Source of the DNA: an uncultured Lachnospiraceae bacterium
GTDB taxonomy: Bacteria > Bacillota > Clostridia > Lachnospirales > Lachnospiraceae
Direction of reading: 5' to 3'
DNA: 11,577 bases
NCBI GenBank assembly: GCA_910578405.1
Contig: CAJTQO010000064.1
Coordinates: 1-11,577 of the forward strand
This document shows positions 5,730 through 11,577 of this stretch, in pieces. The first letter of the stretch is position 1. Each line of letters starts with the position of its first letter. Position numbers and translations under genes: made by a program. The notes below the pieces were generated by a model that was not told the origin of the DNA, made no database searches, and was given only the letters and a program-made list of their open reading frames with translations.

Positions 5730-6335
5730 ATGACAGAACAGGAAAAAATGAAGAACGGCTATTTATGGGGTGATGACGAGGAGAATATGGCGCTGCAGGC
5801 GCAGGCAAAAAAATTTGTGCGGCAGTTCAATGCATTACCGCCGGAGGACATGGACGGACGGGCTGCGCTCCTTCCTAAACTGTTCGGAGAGGTCGGGAAA
5901 AATGTCTGGATTGTGCCACCGCTTACGGCTGCGGTTGGTAAATATGTTTCGATTGGAGACGGCGCTTATGCAAACATGAACCTGACCTTGATTGATGACT
6001 GGAAAATTACAATAGGGAAAAATGTTCTGATTGGCCCTAATGTGACGTTGTGTACAACAGGGCATCCGGTTCATCCGATGCACCGGGCAGATGGTATGTA
6101 TTCTTTCCCTGTCACGATTGGCGATAATGTGTGGATTGGTGCAAACGTGGTTGTCCTGCCGGGGGTTACAATCGGGGAAAATTCCGTAATCGGGGCGGGG
6201 TCAGTCGTGACAAAGGATATACCGGCAAATGTGATAGCATTCGGCAGTCCCTGTAAGGTATACCGGGAAATCAATGAGCATGACGAGGAATATTATTTTA
6301 AAGACAGGCGGTTCGACAACCAACCGGAGAAGTAA
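5730..6335 (+). CDS. Maa/LacA-type sugar O-acetyltransferase
   Basis: A 201-residue left-handed beta-helix acetyltransferase that moves acetyl from acetyl-CoA to a sugar hydroxyl. N-terminal maltose-acetyltransferase (Mac) helices: MTEQEKMKNGYLW to about residue 55. Hexapeptide repeats follow: VGKYVSIGDGAYANMNLTLI, ITIGKNVLIGPNVTL, then TTGHPVHPMHR with the family's catalytic histidine, then VTIGDNVWIGANVVVLPGVT and the typical end IGAGSVVTKDIPANVIAFGS. A C-terminal extension (HDEEYYFKDRRFD) is present. Two starts exist: ATG 5724 is only three bases after GGAGG, whereas ATG 5730 is nine bases after it and gives the family start MTEQEK, so 5730 is preferred. It lies just after the MATE remnant and begins the acetyltransferase/phosphatase run. 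Substrate unknown; could equally be called galactoside or maltose acetyltransferase. Confidence 0.9.
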   Translation: MTEQEKMKNGYLWGDDEENMALQAQAKKFVRQFNALPPEDMDGRAALLPKLFGEVGKNVWIVPPLTAAVGKYVSIGDGAYANMNLTLIDDWKITIGKNVLIGPNVTLCTTGHPVHPMHRADGMYSFPVTIGDNVWIGANVVVLPGVTIGENSVIGAGSVVTKDIPANVIAFGSPCKVYREINEHDEEYYFKDRRFDNQPEK

Positions 6336-6355
6336 TGCAGGGAGGATGATTGAAA

Positions 6356-6435
6356 ATGGATATGACGAACAGACAGTGCCGGGATGCAGGCATGGCTTAA
6401 ATTTCGGATGATATGGTTTTTGAGGAGCAGCTTAT
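6356..6435 (+). pseudogene. Detached N-terminus of the second acetyltransferase
   Basis: From ATG 6356 (preceded by GGGAGG at about ten bases) the frame reads MDMTNRQCRDAGMA, then TAA at 6398-6400, then ISDDMVFEEQLICRKI. In homologues this is one N-terminal Mac helix region (MTNRQ-RDAGMA-Y-I-D--VFEE) running into the LQKLNFMDRSD seen in the next reading frame. So the gene carries an in-frame nonsense codon and a one-base shift near 6440-6450, in the AAAATTT run. Pieces are clear; the pre-mutation sequence is inferred. Confidence 0.65.
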
Positions 6436-6990
6436 ATGCAGGAAAATTTGCAGAAACTGAATTTTATGGACCGCTCGGATTTTGCTGGAATTAAGGAAAC
6501 AGTGAAGGAGCTTTTCGGCAAATCAGAGGATGCTTTTGTAAAACCGCCGTTTTACTGCGATTATGGGAAGCACATCGAGGTGGGAAAGAATTTCTTTGCA
6601 AATTATAACTGTACGCTTTTAGACGTGGCAAAAATCAAGATAGGCGGTAACTGCCAGATGGCCTTTAATGTGGCAATCTATACGGCGGGGCATCCGATTC
6701 ATCCGGTCAGCCGCAATTCGGCATATGAGTATGGTAAGGAAGTGACGGTAGGGGATAACGTATGGTTCGGGGGAAACACGGTGGTATGCCCCGGCGTACA
6801 CATAGGGGATAACGTGGTGAGCGGCGCCGGCAGCGTGGTCACAAAAGACATCCCGGACTGGTGTATCGCGGCAGGCAATCCATGCAGGGTTATCCGGAAG
6901 ATTACGGAAAAGGACAGACGAAAACTGTTCCGTGACGAGGCGATAGACGGGGAGGCATGGCAGGATATTCTGGAGCGGATGGATTTTTAG
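6436..6990 (+). CDS. Maa-type O-acetyltransferase, N-terminally shortened
   Basis: 184 residues of the same hexapeptide acetyltransferase family as the gene before it: LQKLNFMDRSD and ELFGKSEDAFVKPPFYCDYG, then YNCTLLDVAKIKIGGNCQMA, IYTAGHPIHPVSR with the catalytic histidine, GDNVWFGGNTVVCPGVHIGD and GAGSVVTKDIPDW. It lacks the first part of the Mac domain, which survives broken at 6356-6435. ATG 6436 follows GAGGAG at eight bases, so a shortened protein can still be made. Substitutions at usually hydrophobic hexapeptide positions (WFGG for WIGG, VVSGAG for VVIGAG) hint at drift. It ends two bases before a PHP phosphatase frame, so the two are probably co-transcribed. Activity uncertain. Confidence 0.75.
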   Translation: MQENLQKLNFMDRSDFAGIKETVKELFGKSEDAFVKPPFYCDYGKHIEVGKNFFANYNCTLLDVAKIKIGGNCQMAFNVAIYTAGHPIHPVSRNSAYEYGKEVTVGDNVWFGGNTVVCPGVHIGDNVVSGAGSVVTKDIPDWCIAAGNPCRVIRKITEKDRRKLFRDEAIDGEAWQDILERMDF

Positions 6991-7009
6991 AATGAAAGGG
7001 TGGAAGGAT

Positions 7010-7840
7010 ATGTTTTCAGATTATCACGTACATACAGAATTCAGCGACGATTCGGTATATCCGATGGAGCAGGTTGTCAGGGATGCCATAGACAGGGGAA
7101 TGGACGAAATCTGTTTTACAGACCATGTGGATTATGGCATTAAGCAGGATTGGGACTGTGGGAAGCCAATGTTGTATCGGGGAGAGGAACCGCTTGCCAA
7201 TGTGGATTATCCGGTATATATTGCCAGGCTCAAAGAATTGCAGGAAAAATACAGGGAGAAAATTCGGATAAAGATTGGAATTGAGTTTGGCATGCAGGTA
7301 CATACCATTCCGTTATACAGGGCGCTGTTTCACAAATATCCTTTTGATTTTGTGATTCTGTCTGTTCATCAGGTGGATGACCGGGAATTCTGGACACAGG
7401 ATTTTCAGAGAGGGAAAAGTCAGAAGGAATATAATGAGAAATATTACGAGGAAATGCTGAATGTCATAAGGGAATATCGGGATTACAGTGTGTTAGGGCA
7501 TATGGACCTTATTGCACGGTATGATGAGAAAGGCGAATATCCGTTTGAAAAAGTAAAACCGATTCTTTCAGAGATATTGAGAACCGTGATTTCGGATGGC
7601 AGGGGAATAGAGTTCAATACATCATACCATCGGTATGGGCTGAAAAATACAACACCTTCTATGGATATATTAAAGCTGTACCGGGAGTTTGGAGGCGAAA
7701 TCATCACGATTGGCAGTGACAGCCACAAGGCGGAACATTTAGGGGCTTATATAAAGGAGGCCGGACATCTGCTGAAAGAGCTGGGGTTTCAGTATTTCTG
7801 CACCTATGAAAAACAGCGGCCGATATTTCACGGATTATAA
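7010..7840 (+). CDS. PHP-domain phosphatase, histidinol-phosphatase (HisJ) family
   Basis: 276 residues with the full set of PHP metal-ligand motifs in order: DYHVHTEFSDDS (HxH), CFTDHVD, a glutamate in KIGIEFG, ILSVHQ, VLGHMDL and ITIGSDSHKAEH. This is the family that hydrolyses L-histidinol phosphate to histidinol with a multi-metal centre; related members act on other phosphoesters. No other histidine gene is in the window, and it follows two acetyltransferases, so a broader phosphatase role is possible. The frame is open from 6992, but ATG 7010 has AAAGGG nine bases upstream and gives the family start MFSDYHVH; the ATG at 6992 abuts the previous stop without a ribosome site. Transcription is likely from the upstream genes. 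Confidence 0.88.
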   Translation: MFSDYHVHTEFSDDSVYPMEQVVRDAIDRGMDEICFTDHVDYGIKQDWDCGKPMLYRGEEPLANVDYPVYIARLKELQEKYREKIRIKIGIEFGMQVHTIPLYRALFHKYPFDFVILSVHQVDDREFWTQDFQRGKSQKEYNEKYYEEMLNVIREYRDYSVLGHMDLIARYDEKGEYPFEKVKPILSEILRTVISDGRGIEFNTSYHRYGLKNTTPSMDILKLYREFGGEIITIGSDSHKAEHLGAYIKEAGHLLKELGFQYFCTYEKQRPIFHGL

Positions 7841-7854
7841 AGAGGTTTTGGGAA

Positions 7855-8146
7855 ATGGATGAAACAGATGGTGAGTTTGCCAGTAATAAACGGGAAAAAG
7901 AGTTGTATGGGGAAGTTCCTATCCAGATGCGCTGCCTCATAGCGAGGCAGCCAACATTGGTTGCGTTTCTGGTTGGAGCGGTTGAAAAGAATATTGGGAA
8001 TTGTGAGATTTCCACTTGCCTGGTTTTCCGGCGCGGAGCCAGCTAAATATGAATACGATTTTGGCTGCTGTATATGTTTGGAGTTGCCAGTGTATGATGA
8101 AGCTGGCAATGTTACATTGAACGCCGCTTTTAGAGATGGCGGTTAA
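7855..8146 (+). pseudogene. Unidentified coding remnant in two frames
   Basis: ATG 7855, nine bases after AGAGG, opens a 63-residue frame (MDETDGEFASNKREKELYGE, then VPIQMRCLIARQPTLVAFLV) that stops at 8046. A second frame overlapping its end reads PAKYEYDFGCCICLELPVYD then EAGNVTLNAAFRDGG and stops at 8146, four bases into the 3' end of the opposite MATE gene. Both stretches look like protein and would join by one frame change around 7990-8040. I do not recognise the product. Read as a frameshifted small gene or remnant following the phosphatase; a chance open frame is possible. Confidence 0.3.
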
Positions 8147-9471
8147 TGGCCGTCTGAACGGATATCTTTCCGATACATTATGAGACAGATTGCCGTTAAA
8201 ACTGTTTCTACAACAGGCTGTGCCGCAATGACGCCATTTAGCTTCCAAAAGTAATTCAAAAGAACGACGCCTGGGATAAACAGCGCTGCATTTCTTAAAA
8301 TAGTAATGGTAAGTGACTTAATTGCTTTTCCTAATGCCTGGAAATAACTTGTCACCATATTGATTACCCCAAGCATAGGGGCTGACAGGCAAAGGATTTT
8401 CAAAAAATAACCTGTTTGTTCAATTAAAACGTCGTCTTGCAAAAAAAGTGCGGCAAGCGTTTTCCCCCAAAGCATAAAGACGGCAGTAAATGCCAAGCCC
8501 ATGCCAATGCCATATAGCGTGGTGCATTTTACAAGCTCAGACATTCGCTTTTTTTCATTTCCTCCATAACAATAGCCTACTAAGGGGGCAACGCCCTGAG
8601 ACAATCCTACGGATAATAAAATGGGAACCATGTCAAGTTTATATGCGATTCCGTAAGAAGCCACTGCGTCAGAACCATAAATACTGATATAATTGTTAAG
8701 AACAATATTGGATACACTCATAAGAACTGTAATGAGCGCCCCCGGAATGCCGATGCTTACAACATTACGGACCATTTCTGCATTTGGCGAAAAGCGTTTA
8801 GGCGTCAATGGGTTTTCCTTACATCCTTGCCGAATCAGGCAGACGAGGTAATATACCGTTGCGCATACAAATCCGAAAGAAGTTGCAAGCGCTGCGCCTG
8901 CTGTTTCCCATCCCAGGATAGCGATAAAAACATAATCCAATATTATGTTGATGCCATTTCCAAGAACCAATCCGATAGCGCCTTCTTTGATTAAGCCAAC
9001 GGAACGGAATAAATGCACGAATCCATTTGCCAGCATAATAAAGGGGGCGCCTATGAAAATCCATTTCAGATAATCACAGGTAAAGGCAATATTATCTGCA
9101 TCTGCGCCGGATATTTTTGCCAATGGCTGTAAAAATGCCAGACCTAAAACAAGCGTAACCATGCCTGCGATGGCCATTGCGTATATGCAAAAATACATAG
9201 TGGCGTTGGAGTCTTCTTTTTTTCCTTCTCCTAATAACCTGGCAATAACGCTGCTGCCTCCCATGCCAAAAATAGAGGCGATTGACATAATAATAAGCAA
9301 TATTGGCGCGCACAAAGTGACTGCGGCGATTGTCGCGGGTTCCTTTGTTAAAGAAACAAAAAACGTGTCGGCAATATTGTAGATAAGAGTGGTGAGCTGC
9401 CCTAACATAGCAGGCAATCCAACTCTCATAATTGCTTTGGAGCTATTTTTTTCTTCATAAACGGATGTCAC
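8143..9471 (-). CDS. MATE-family efflux transporter
   Basis: 442 residues, a complete multi antimicrobial extrusion protein: twelve hydrophobic helices in two homologous halves. The first half opens with RVGLPAMLGQLTTLIYNIAD and the second with VVSIGIPGALITVLMSVSNI; both are the MATE repeat. It exports cationic drugs or metabolites using a Na+ or H+ gradient. The start is a GTG at 9471-9469, nine bases after GGAGGG; the longer frame to 9531 would include the ribosome binding site as coding sequence and is rejected. It is divergent from the Crp/Fnr gene and has a TATAAT promoter with a palindrome centred at -41.5, so it is probably activated by that regulator. It is a different, intact copy from the MATE remnant at 5376-5662. 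Confidence 0.93.
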   Translation of the reverse strand: MTSVYEEKNSSKAIMRVGLPAMLGQLTTLIYNIADTFFVSLTKEPATIAAVTLCAPILLIIMSIASIFGMGGSSVIARLLGEGKKEDSNATMYFCIYAMAIAGMVTLVLGLAFLQPLAKISGADADNIAFTCDYLKWIFIGAPFIMLANGFVHLFRSVGLIKEGAIGLVLGNGINIILDYVFIAILGWETAGAALATSFGFVCATVYYLVCLIRQGCKENPLTPKRFSPNAEMVRNVVSIGIPGALITVLMSVSNIVLNNYISIYGSDAVASYGIAYKLDMVPILLSVGLSQGVAPLVGYCYGGNEKKRMSELVKCTTLYGIGMGLAFTAVFMLWGKTLAALFLQDDVLIEQTGYFLKILCLSAPMLGVINMVTSYFQALGKAIKSLTITILRNAALFIPGVVLLNYFWKLNGVIAAQPVVETVLTAICLIMYRKDIRSDGH

Positions 9472-9501
9472 TTTTTCTTTCCCTCCCTTGTGTTTTTTGT
9501 C

Positions 9502-9531
9502 ATTATAAGGTAATATAAAGTAAAAAAACAA
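9502..9531 (-). promoter_or_regulatory. Promoter of the MATE gene
   Basis: Minus strand: perfect -10 TATAAT (9507-9502) and a weak -35 TTGTTT (9531-9526) separated by 18 bases. The start would be near 9495. The weak -35 next to a palindrome at 9532-9541 is the usual design of an activator-dependent promoter. Confidence 0.6.
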
Positions 9532-9545
9532 GACATATGTCCTGT
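9528..9545. promoter_or_regulatory. Probable Crp/Fnr-type activator site
   Basis: GACATATGTC (9532-9541) is a perfect palindrome, extended to ACAaGACATATGTCcTGT over 9528-9545. Its centre (9536.5) is 41.5 bases upstream of the predicted MATE start, the standard class II position for Crp/Fnr activators. The regulator encoded directly to the right is the obvious ligand; binding is inferred. Confidence 0.5.
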
Positions 9546-9555
9546 ATAGGGGGTA

Positions 9556-9579
9556 GTGTGAAAAATAAATTTTTCACAC
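9556..9579. promoter_or_regulatory. Perfect 10-bp-arm palindrome before the Crp/Fnr gene
   Basis: GTGTGAAAAA (9556-9565) and TTTTTCACAC (9570-9579) flank TAAA. TGTGA/TCACA halves resemble a CRP site but lie 12 bases apart rather than 6. It sits 27 bases before the regulator's ATG, so it may be an autoregulatory operator or an RNA hairpin in its leader. Confidence 0.45.
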
Positions 9580-9606
9580 GGGATTTTGGTAAGAATGGAG
9601 GGTTTT

Positions 9607-10236
9607 ATGGAAAAAATATATGAGAAAAAGAAAATCACGGACTGCATTGCGAACAGCAAATACCATGAGGCCCTTCATTCACTGGATGCAGAGTATTATT
9701 TGATAAAATATGAAAAAGGAGAATTTGTGAGTTCGCCTTTTCAGGAGGAAAATTTATTTCAAATTGTGGAACAGGGTTCCATAGACATTTACGTTATTCG
9801 TGAGGATGGCACGCGTTATTCCCTGTCAAATGAAACGGCTGATTATTTTCTCGGAGACATGGATATTTTTTATCCGAAAAACAACAACGTTTATGCCCAG
9901 GCAGCCGAAAATCTGACTTGTATCTCCTTTTCCATTGACCAACACAAAGAGCTGCTGCTTTCCAATAACAAGTTCCTGGCGCTTATTTGCAACAGCCTTT
10001 CAGCGAAGATGGGAGCTATGACTGTTATGGAAGCCACTCCGGCTTCTCTTACGGAACGGGTTATGTCCTATATGAAGTATAAATGTTATGATGAAACTTT
10101 AAAAGGAATAGAACAGGCTGCCTTTCATCTTCATTGCAGTGCAAGACAGCTTCAAAGAATTATGAATCAAAGTGAAGCGGCAGGATTAGTCAAAAAGCTG
10201 GGGAAAGGGACATATAAGCTAACGCAAATCCAATGA
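9607..10236 (+). CDS. Crp/Fnr-family transcriptional regulator
   Basis: 209 residues. The N-terminal cyclic-nucleotide-binding (cNMP) fold runs through EKGEFVSSPFQEENLFQIVE, QGSIDIYVIREDGTRYSLSN and YFLGDMDIFYP to about residue 115; the residues that bind cAMP in true CRP are not evident and there is no Fnr-type cysteine set, so the effector is unknown. A long dimer helix follows, then a winged helix with CSARQLQRIMNQSEAAGLVK and the wing KLGKGTYKL. ATG 9607 is four bases after GGAGGG; the upstream TTG at 9586 would overlap that site. Divergent from the MATE gene with palindromes between, it is most likely the local regulator of that exporter and of itself. Confidence 0.88.
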   Translation: MEKIYEKKKITDCIANSKYHEALHSLDAEYYLIKYEKGEFVSSPFQEENLFQIVEQGSIDIYVIREDGTRYSLSNETADYFLGDMDIFYPKNNNVYAQAAENLTCISFSIDQHKELLLSNNKFLALICNSLSAKMGAMTVMEATPASLTERVMSYMKYKCYDETLKGIEQAAFHLHCSARQLQRIMNQSEAAGLVKKLGKGTYKLTQIQ

Positions 10237-10855
10237 TGCCTGCTCACTATTTTTCATAATTTTTCATATAGTATGGAAGGTTTCAGCGGGTTTTTAAAGG
10301 ATGGCATGCCCTTCCTTTTCCAGTCTTTCTTTTTGCGTTTTTCCAGCCGGGATGTTTTGCATGTTGTTCCCTGTTTGCTTTTGGAGTTTCCGAATAAGGC
10401 ATTTGAGCCTGAAATAGTGGCTTGGCTTAAAGGAAAAAGGTTGTAAATGAGTAATGTCATGAATTTAGGTTTTCCTAAATGGCGCGAACCATAGACTTCA
10501 TCCGGGTACGCTTTTGGCTCATGGCAGATGCAGCGGCGCTAAGGTTTCCTAAGTATGGCGATTCAGGGCGTGCGCTTTTCAACAGCCTGCAGCGAGAAAA
10601 AGTTTAAGTTAATGAAATTGTGAAAACAACTGTGTAAATGAGACAGTTTCGAAAATAGAATATAGCTGTTTTGTTCCGGTTGTGGTATACTATTTTACGA
10701 ATGGGGAAATGGAGCGTATAAAAAAAGCGGTTTTGGGAAGAGAATATGACGCATAACTCTCCGGAGAATAAATTTTCACCAGCAGGCTGACAAAATATCC
10801 GGCGCTGGAAGTGTGATTGCTGTTCGGATGGAGTGCGAGAGAGGAAGAGGTAAAT
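10237..10855. other. Long gene-poor region with one possible small remnant
   Basis: No recognised gene. A plus-strand frame 10273-10446 (57 residues, MEGFSGFLKDGMPFLFQSFF start, EPEIVAWLKGKRL end) looks protein-like but has no clear ribosome site and no family I know. At 10464-10479 there is a small TTTAGG-TTTT-CCTAAA hairpin, and a similar GGTTTCCTAAG block recurs near 10542-10553. The promoter of the third acetyltransferase lies at 10683-10691; its roughly 157-base leader contains a 14-codon frame (10746-10790) and the palindrome TCTCCGGAGA, either of which could be regulatory or chance. Confidence 0.35.
10683..10691 (+). promoter_or_regulatory. Extended -10 promoter before the third acetyltransferase
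   Basis: TGG-TATACT (10683-10691) matches an extended -10 element (TGn plus a 5-of-6 -10 box). No good -35 lies 17 bases upstream, as is allowed for extended -10 promoters. The start would be near 10698, giving a long leader to the ATG at 10856. Confidence 0.45.
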
Positions 10856-11440
10856 ATGACGGAAAGAGAGAAGATGCTGGCAGGGGAGCTTTATGATTGC
10901 GGCGATTCGGAATTGTTAAAACAATGGCATAAAGCGAAAGATTTAATGAGGGATTATAACCGGACGGATTCTGCGGATGCAAAAGAAAAAGGACGTATTC
11001 TGCGGGAATTGCTGGGAGGGCAGGGGGATAATTTGTGGATTACGGCTCCTTTTTATGTGGATTATGGCAATAATATTTATTTTGGCAATAACTGTGAAGT
11101 GAATATGAACTGTACTTTTTTAGACGATAATGAAATCCGGATTGGGAATAATGCGCTGATTGCCCCCAATGTGCAGATTTATACGGCTTTTCACCCGGCA
11201 AATGCAGTGGAGCGGTTTGGGGAACCGAAAGAGGACGGTTCCTTTGCGTTTTGCATAACCCAGACCGCTCCGGTTCGCATCGGGGATAATGTATGGATTG
11301 GGGGAGGGGCTATCCTTATGCCGGGCATAACGATAGGGAATAATGTGGTGATTGGCGCCGGAAGCGTTGTTACAAAAGACATTCCCGACGATGTGGTAGC
11401 CTATGGGAGTCCTTGCCGGGTGATAAGGGCAAACAAATAA
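10856..11440 (+). CDS. Maa-type sugar O-acetyltransferase, third copy
   Basis: 194 residues, full length for the maltose/galactoside acetyltransferase family. The Mac domain (MTEREKMLAGELYDCGDSEL to about residue 58) is intact. Beta-helix repeats follow: APFYVDYGNNIYFGNNCEVN, MNCTFLDDNEIRIGNNALIA, PNVQIYTAFHPANAVER with the catalytic histidine (Phe replaces the usual Thr or Gly just before it), then VRIGDNVWIGGGAILMPGIT and IGAGSVVTKDIPDDVVAYGS. An insert (GEPKEDGSFAFCITQ) precedes the VRIGDN coil. ATG 10856 follows AAGAGG by five bases; the frame is open from 10817 but that start has no ribosome site. It stands apart from the other two copies and has its own promoter. It differs enough from them to suggest another acceptor sugar, which cannot be named from sequence. 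Confidence 0.9.
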   Translation: MTEREKMLAGELYDCGDSELLKQWHKAKDLMRDYNRTDSADAKEKGRILRELLGGQGDNLWITAPFYVDYGNNIYFGNNCEVNMNCTFLDDNEIRIGNNALIAPNVQIYTAFHPANAVERFGEPKEDGSFAFCITQTAPVRIGDNVWIGGGAILMPGITIGNNVVIGAGSVVTKDIPDDVVAYGSPCRVIRANK

Positions 11441-11577
11441 AATAGCCCCGGGAATGTGTTAGCAGCATATCGGCAAGCTTAAATGGGTGGGGTATAACTA
11501 GAGCGTGTTTGAAAATTCATTTCCCCAATCTGCACGCCCCACTTTGCGTGATATTTGCGCCAAATTTAATCAACGTA
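11441..11577. other. Right-edge non-coding segment, possibly a repeat end
   Basis: No gene start and no clear T-run terminator follow the acetyltransferase. The stretch from about 11501 (AGAGCGTGTTTGAAAATTCA onward) resembles, from memory, a sequence found repeatedly beside genes in Lachnospiraceae, and contains a short CACGC/GCGTG hairpin (11533-11537, 11546-11550). It may be the end of a repeat or insertion element that continues beyond the window. Confidence 0.25.

Noticed and set aside
9472..9531. Longer MATE start at ATG 9531
   Set aside because: The extra 20 residues would be encoded by the GGAGGG ribosome site and promoter-proximal leader; GTG 9471 has ideal spacing and a family-like N-terminus.
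10254..10460. 68-codon minus-strand frame
   Set aside because: Lysine- and serine-rich shadow of the opposite strand, without a ribosome site or family features.
1..11577. tRNA, rRNA, riboswitch or prophage genes
   Set aside because: I saw no cloverleaf with a T-loop consensus, no rRNA-like sequence, no recognisable riboswitch core and no phage structural gene. This was by eye, so a weak case could be missed.

Overview
The window looks like a Gram-positive Clostridia chromosome, most likely Lachnospiraceae. The evidence is moderate-to-low G+C, strong AGGAGG-type ribosome binding sites, sigma-A style promoters, and protein families whose wording matches gut Lachnospiraceae homologues (IS110 transposase, large serine recombinase, DUF4405 cytochrome, AraC/MATE divergon, Maa-type acetyltransferases, PHP phosphatase). 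The taxonomic call is recall-based inference; there is no rRNA or other marker gene.

Layout. 1-1090: remnant of an IS110-family insertion sequence. Its transposase has lost its centre, but a long folded 5' non-coding end that could encode a bridge-type RNA is still present. 1077-1718 (minus): a type II toxin-antitoxin pair (AbrB/MazE-like antitoxin, RelE/ParE-like toxin) with its own promoter and a palindromic operator; the toxin's C-terminus looks replaced. 1868-2467 (plus): the catalytic half of a large serine recombinase, cut off at about 2341. 2422-3464 (minus): a DUF4405 b-type cytochrome-like membrane protein whose C-terminal four-cysteine module lies one frame away, past a run of seven A residues. 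3465-4363: AT-rich decayed DNA with an unidentified interrupted reading frame and a dispersed AACGATAG repeat. 4364-5662: an AraC-family regulator divergent from a MATE transporter gene reduced to its first 18 and last 70-80 codons. 5730-7840 (plus): two Maa/LacA-type O-acetyltransferase genes (the second with a broken 5' end) followed closely by a HisJ-like PHP phosphatase. 7841-8146: an unidentified remnant. 8143-10236: an intact MATE transporter divergent from a Crp/Fnr-type regulator; the intergenic region carries two palindromes, one at the position expected of a class II activator site. 10237-10855: a mostly non-coding stretch with an extended -10 promoter. 10856-11440: a third acetyltransferase.

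How it fits together. Two self-contained regulatory units look functional: the toxin-antitoxin operon's control region, and the Crp/Fnr-MATE divergon, likely a regulated drug or metabolite efflux module. The acetyltransferase/PHP cluster reads as a small sugar-acetylation or detoxification operon, but its substrates cannot be read from sequence. Much of the rest is accessory DNA in decay: at least five genes (IS110 transposase, toxin, recombinase, first MATE, second acetyltransferase) show internal deletions, truncations or frameshifts. I see no convincing new defence or multi-gene system. The best leads are the frame-split cytochrome/Cys4 gene at an A-AAA-AAC heptamer, the candidate bridge RNA of the broken IS110 element, and the -41.5 palindrome of the MATE promoter.
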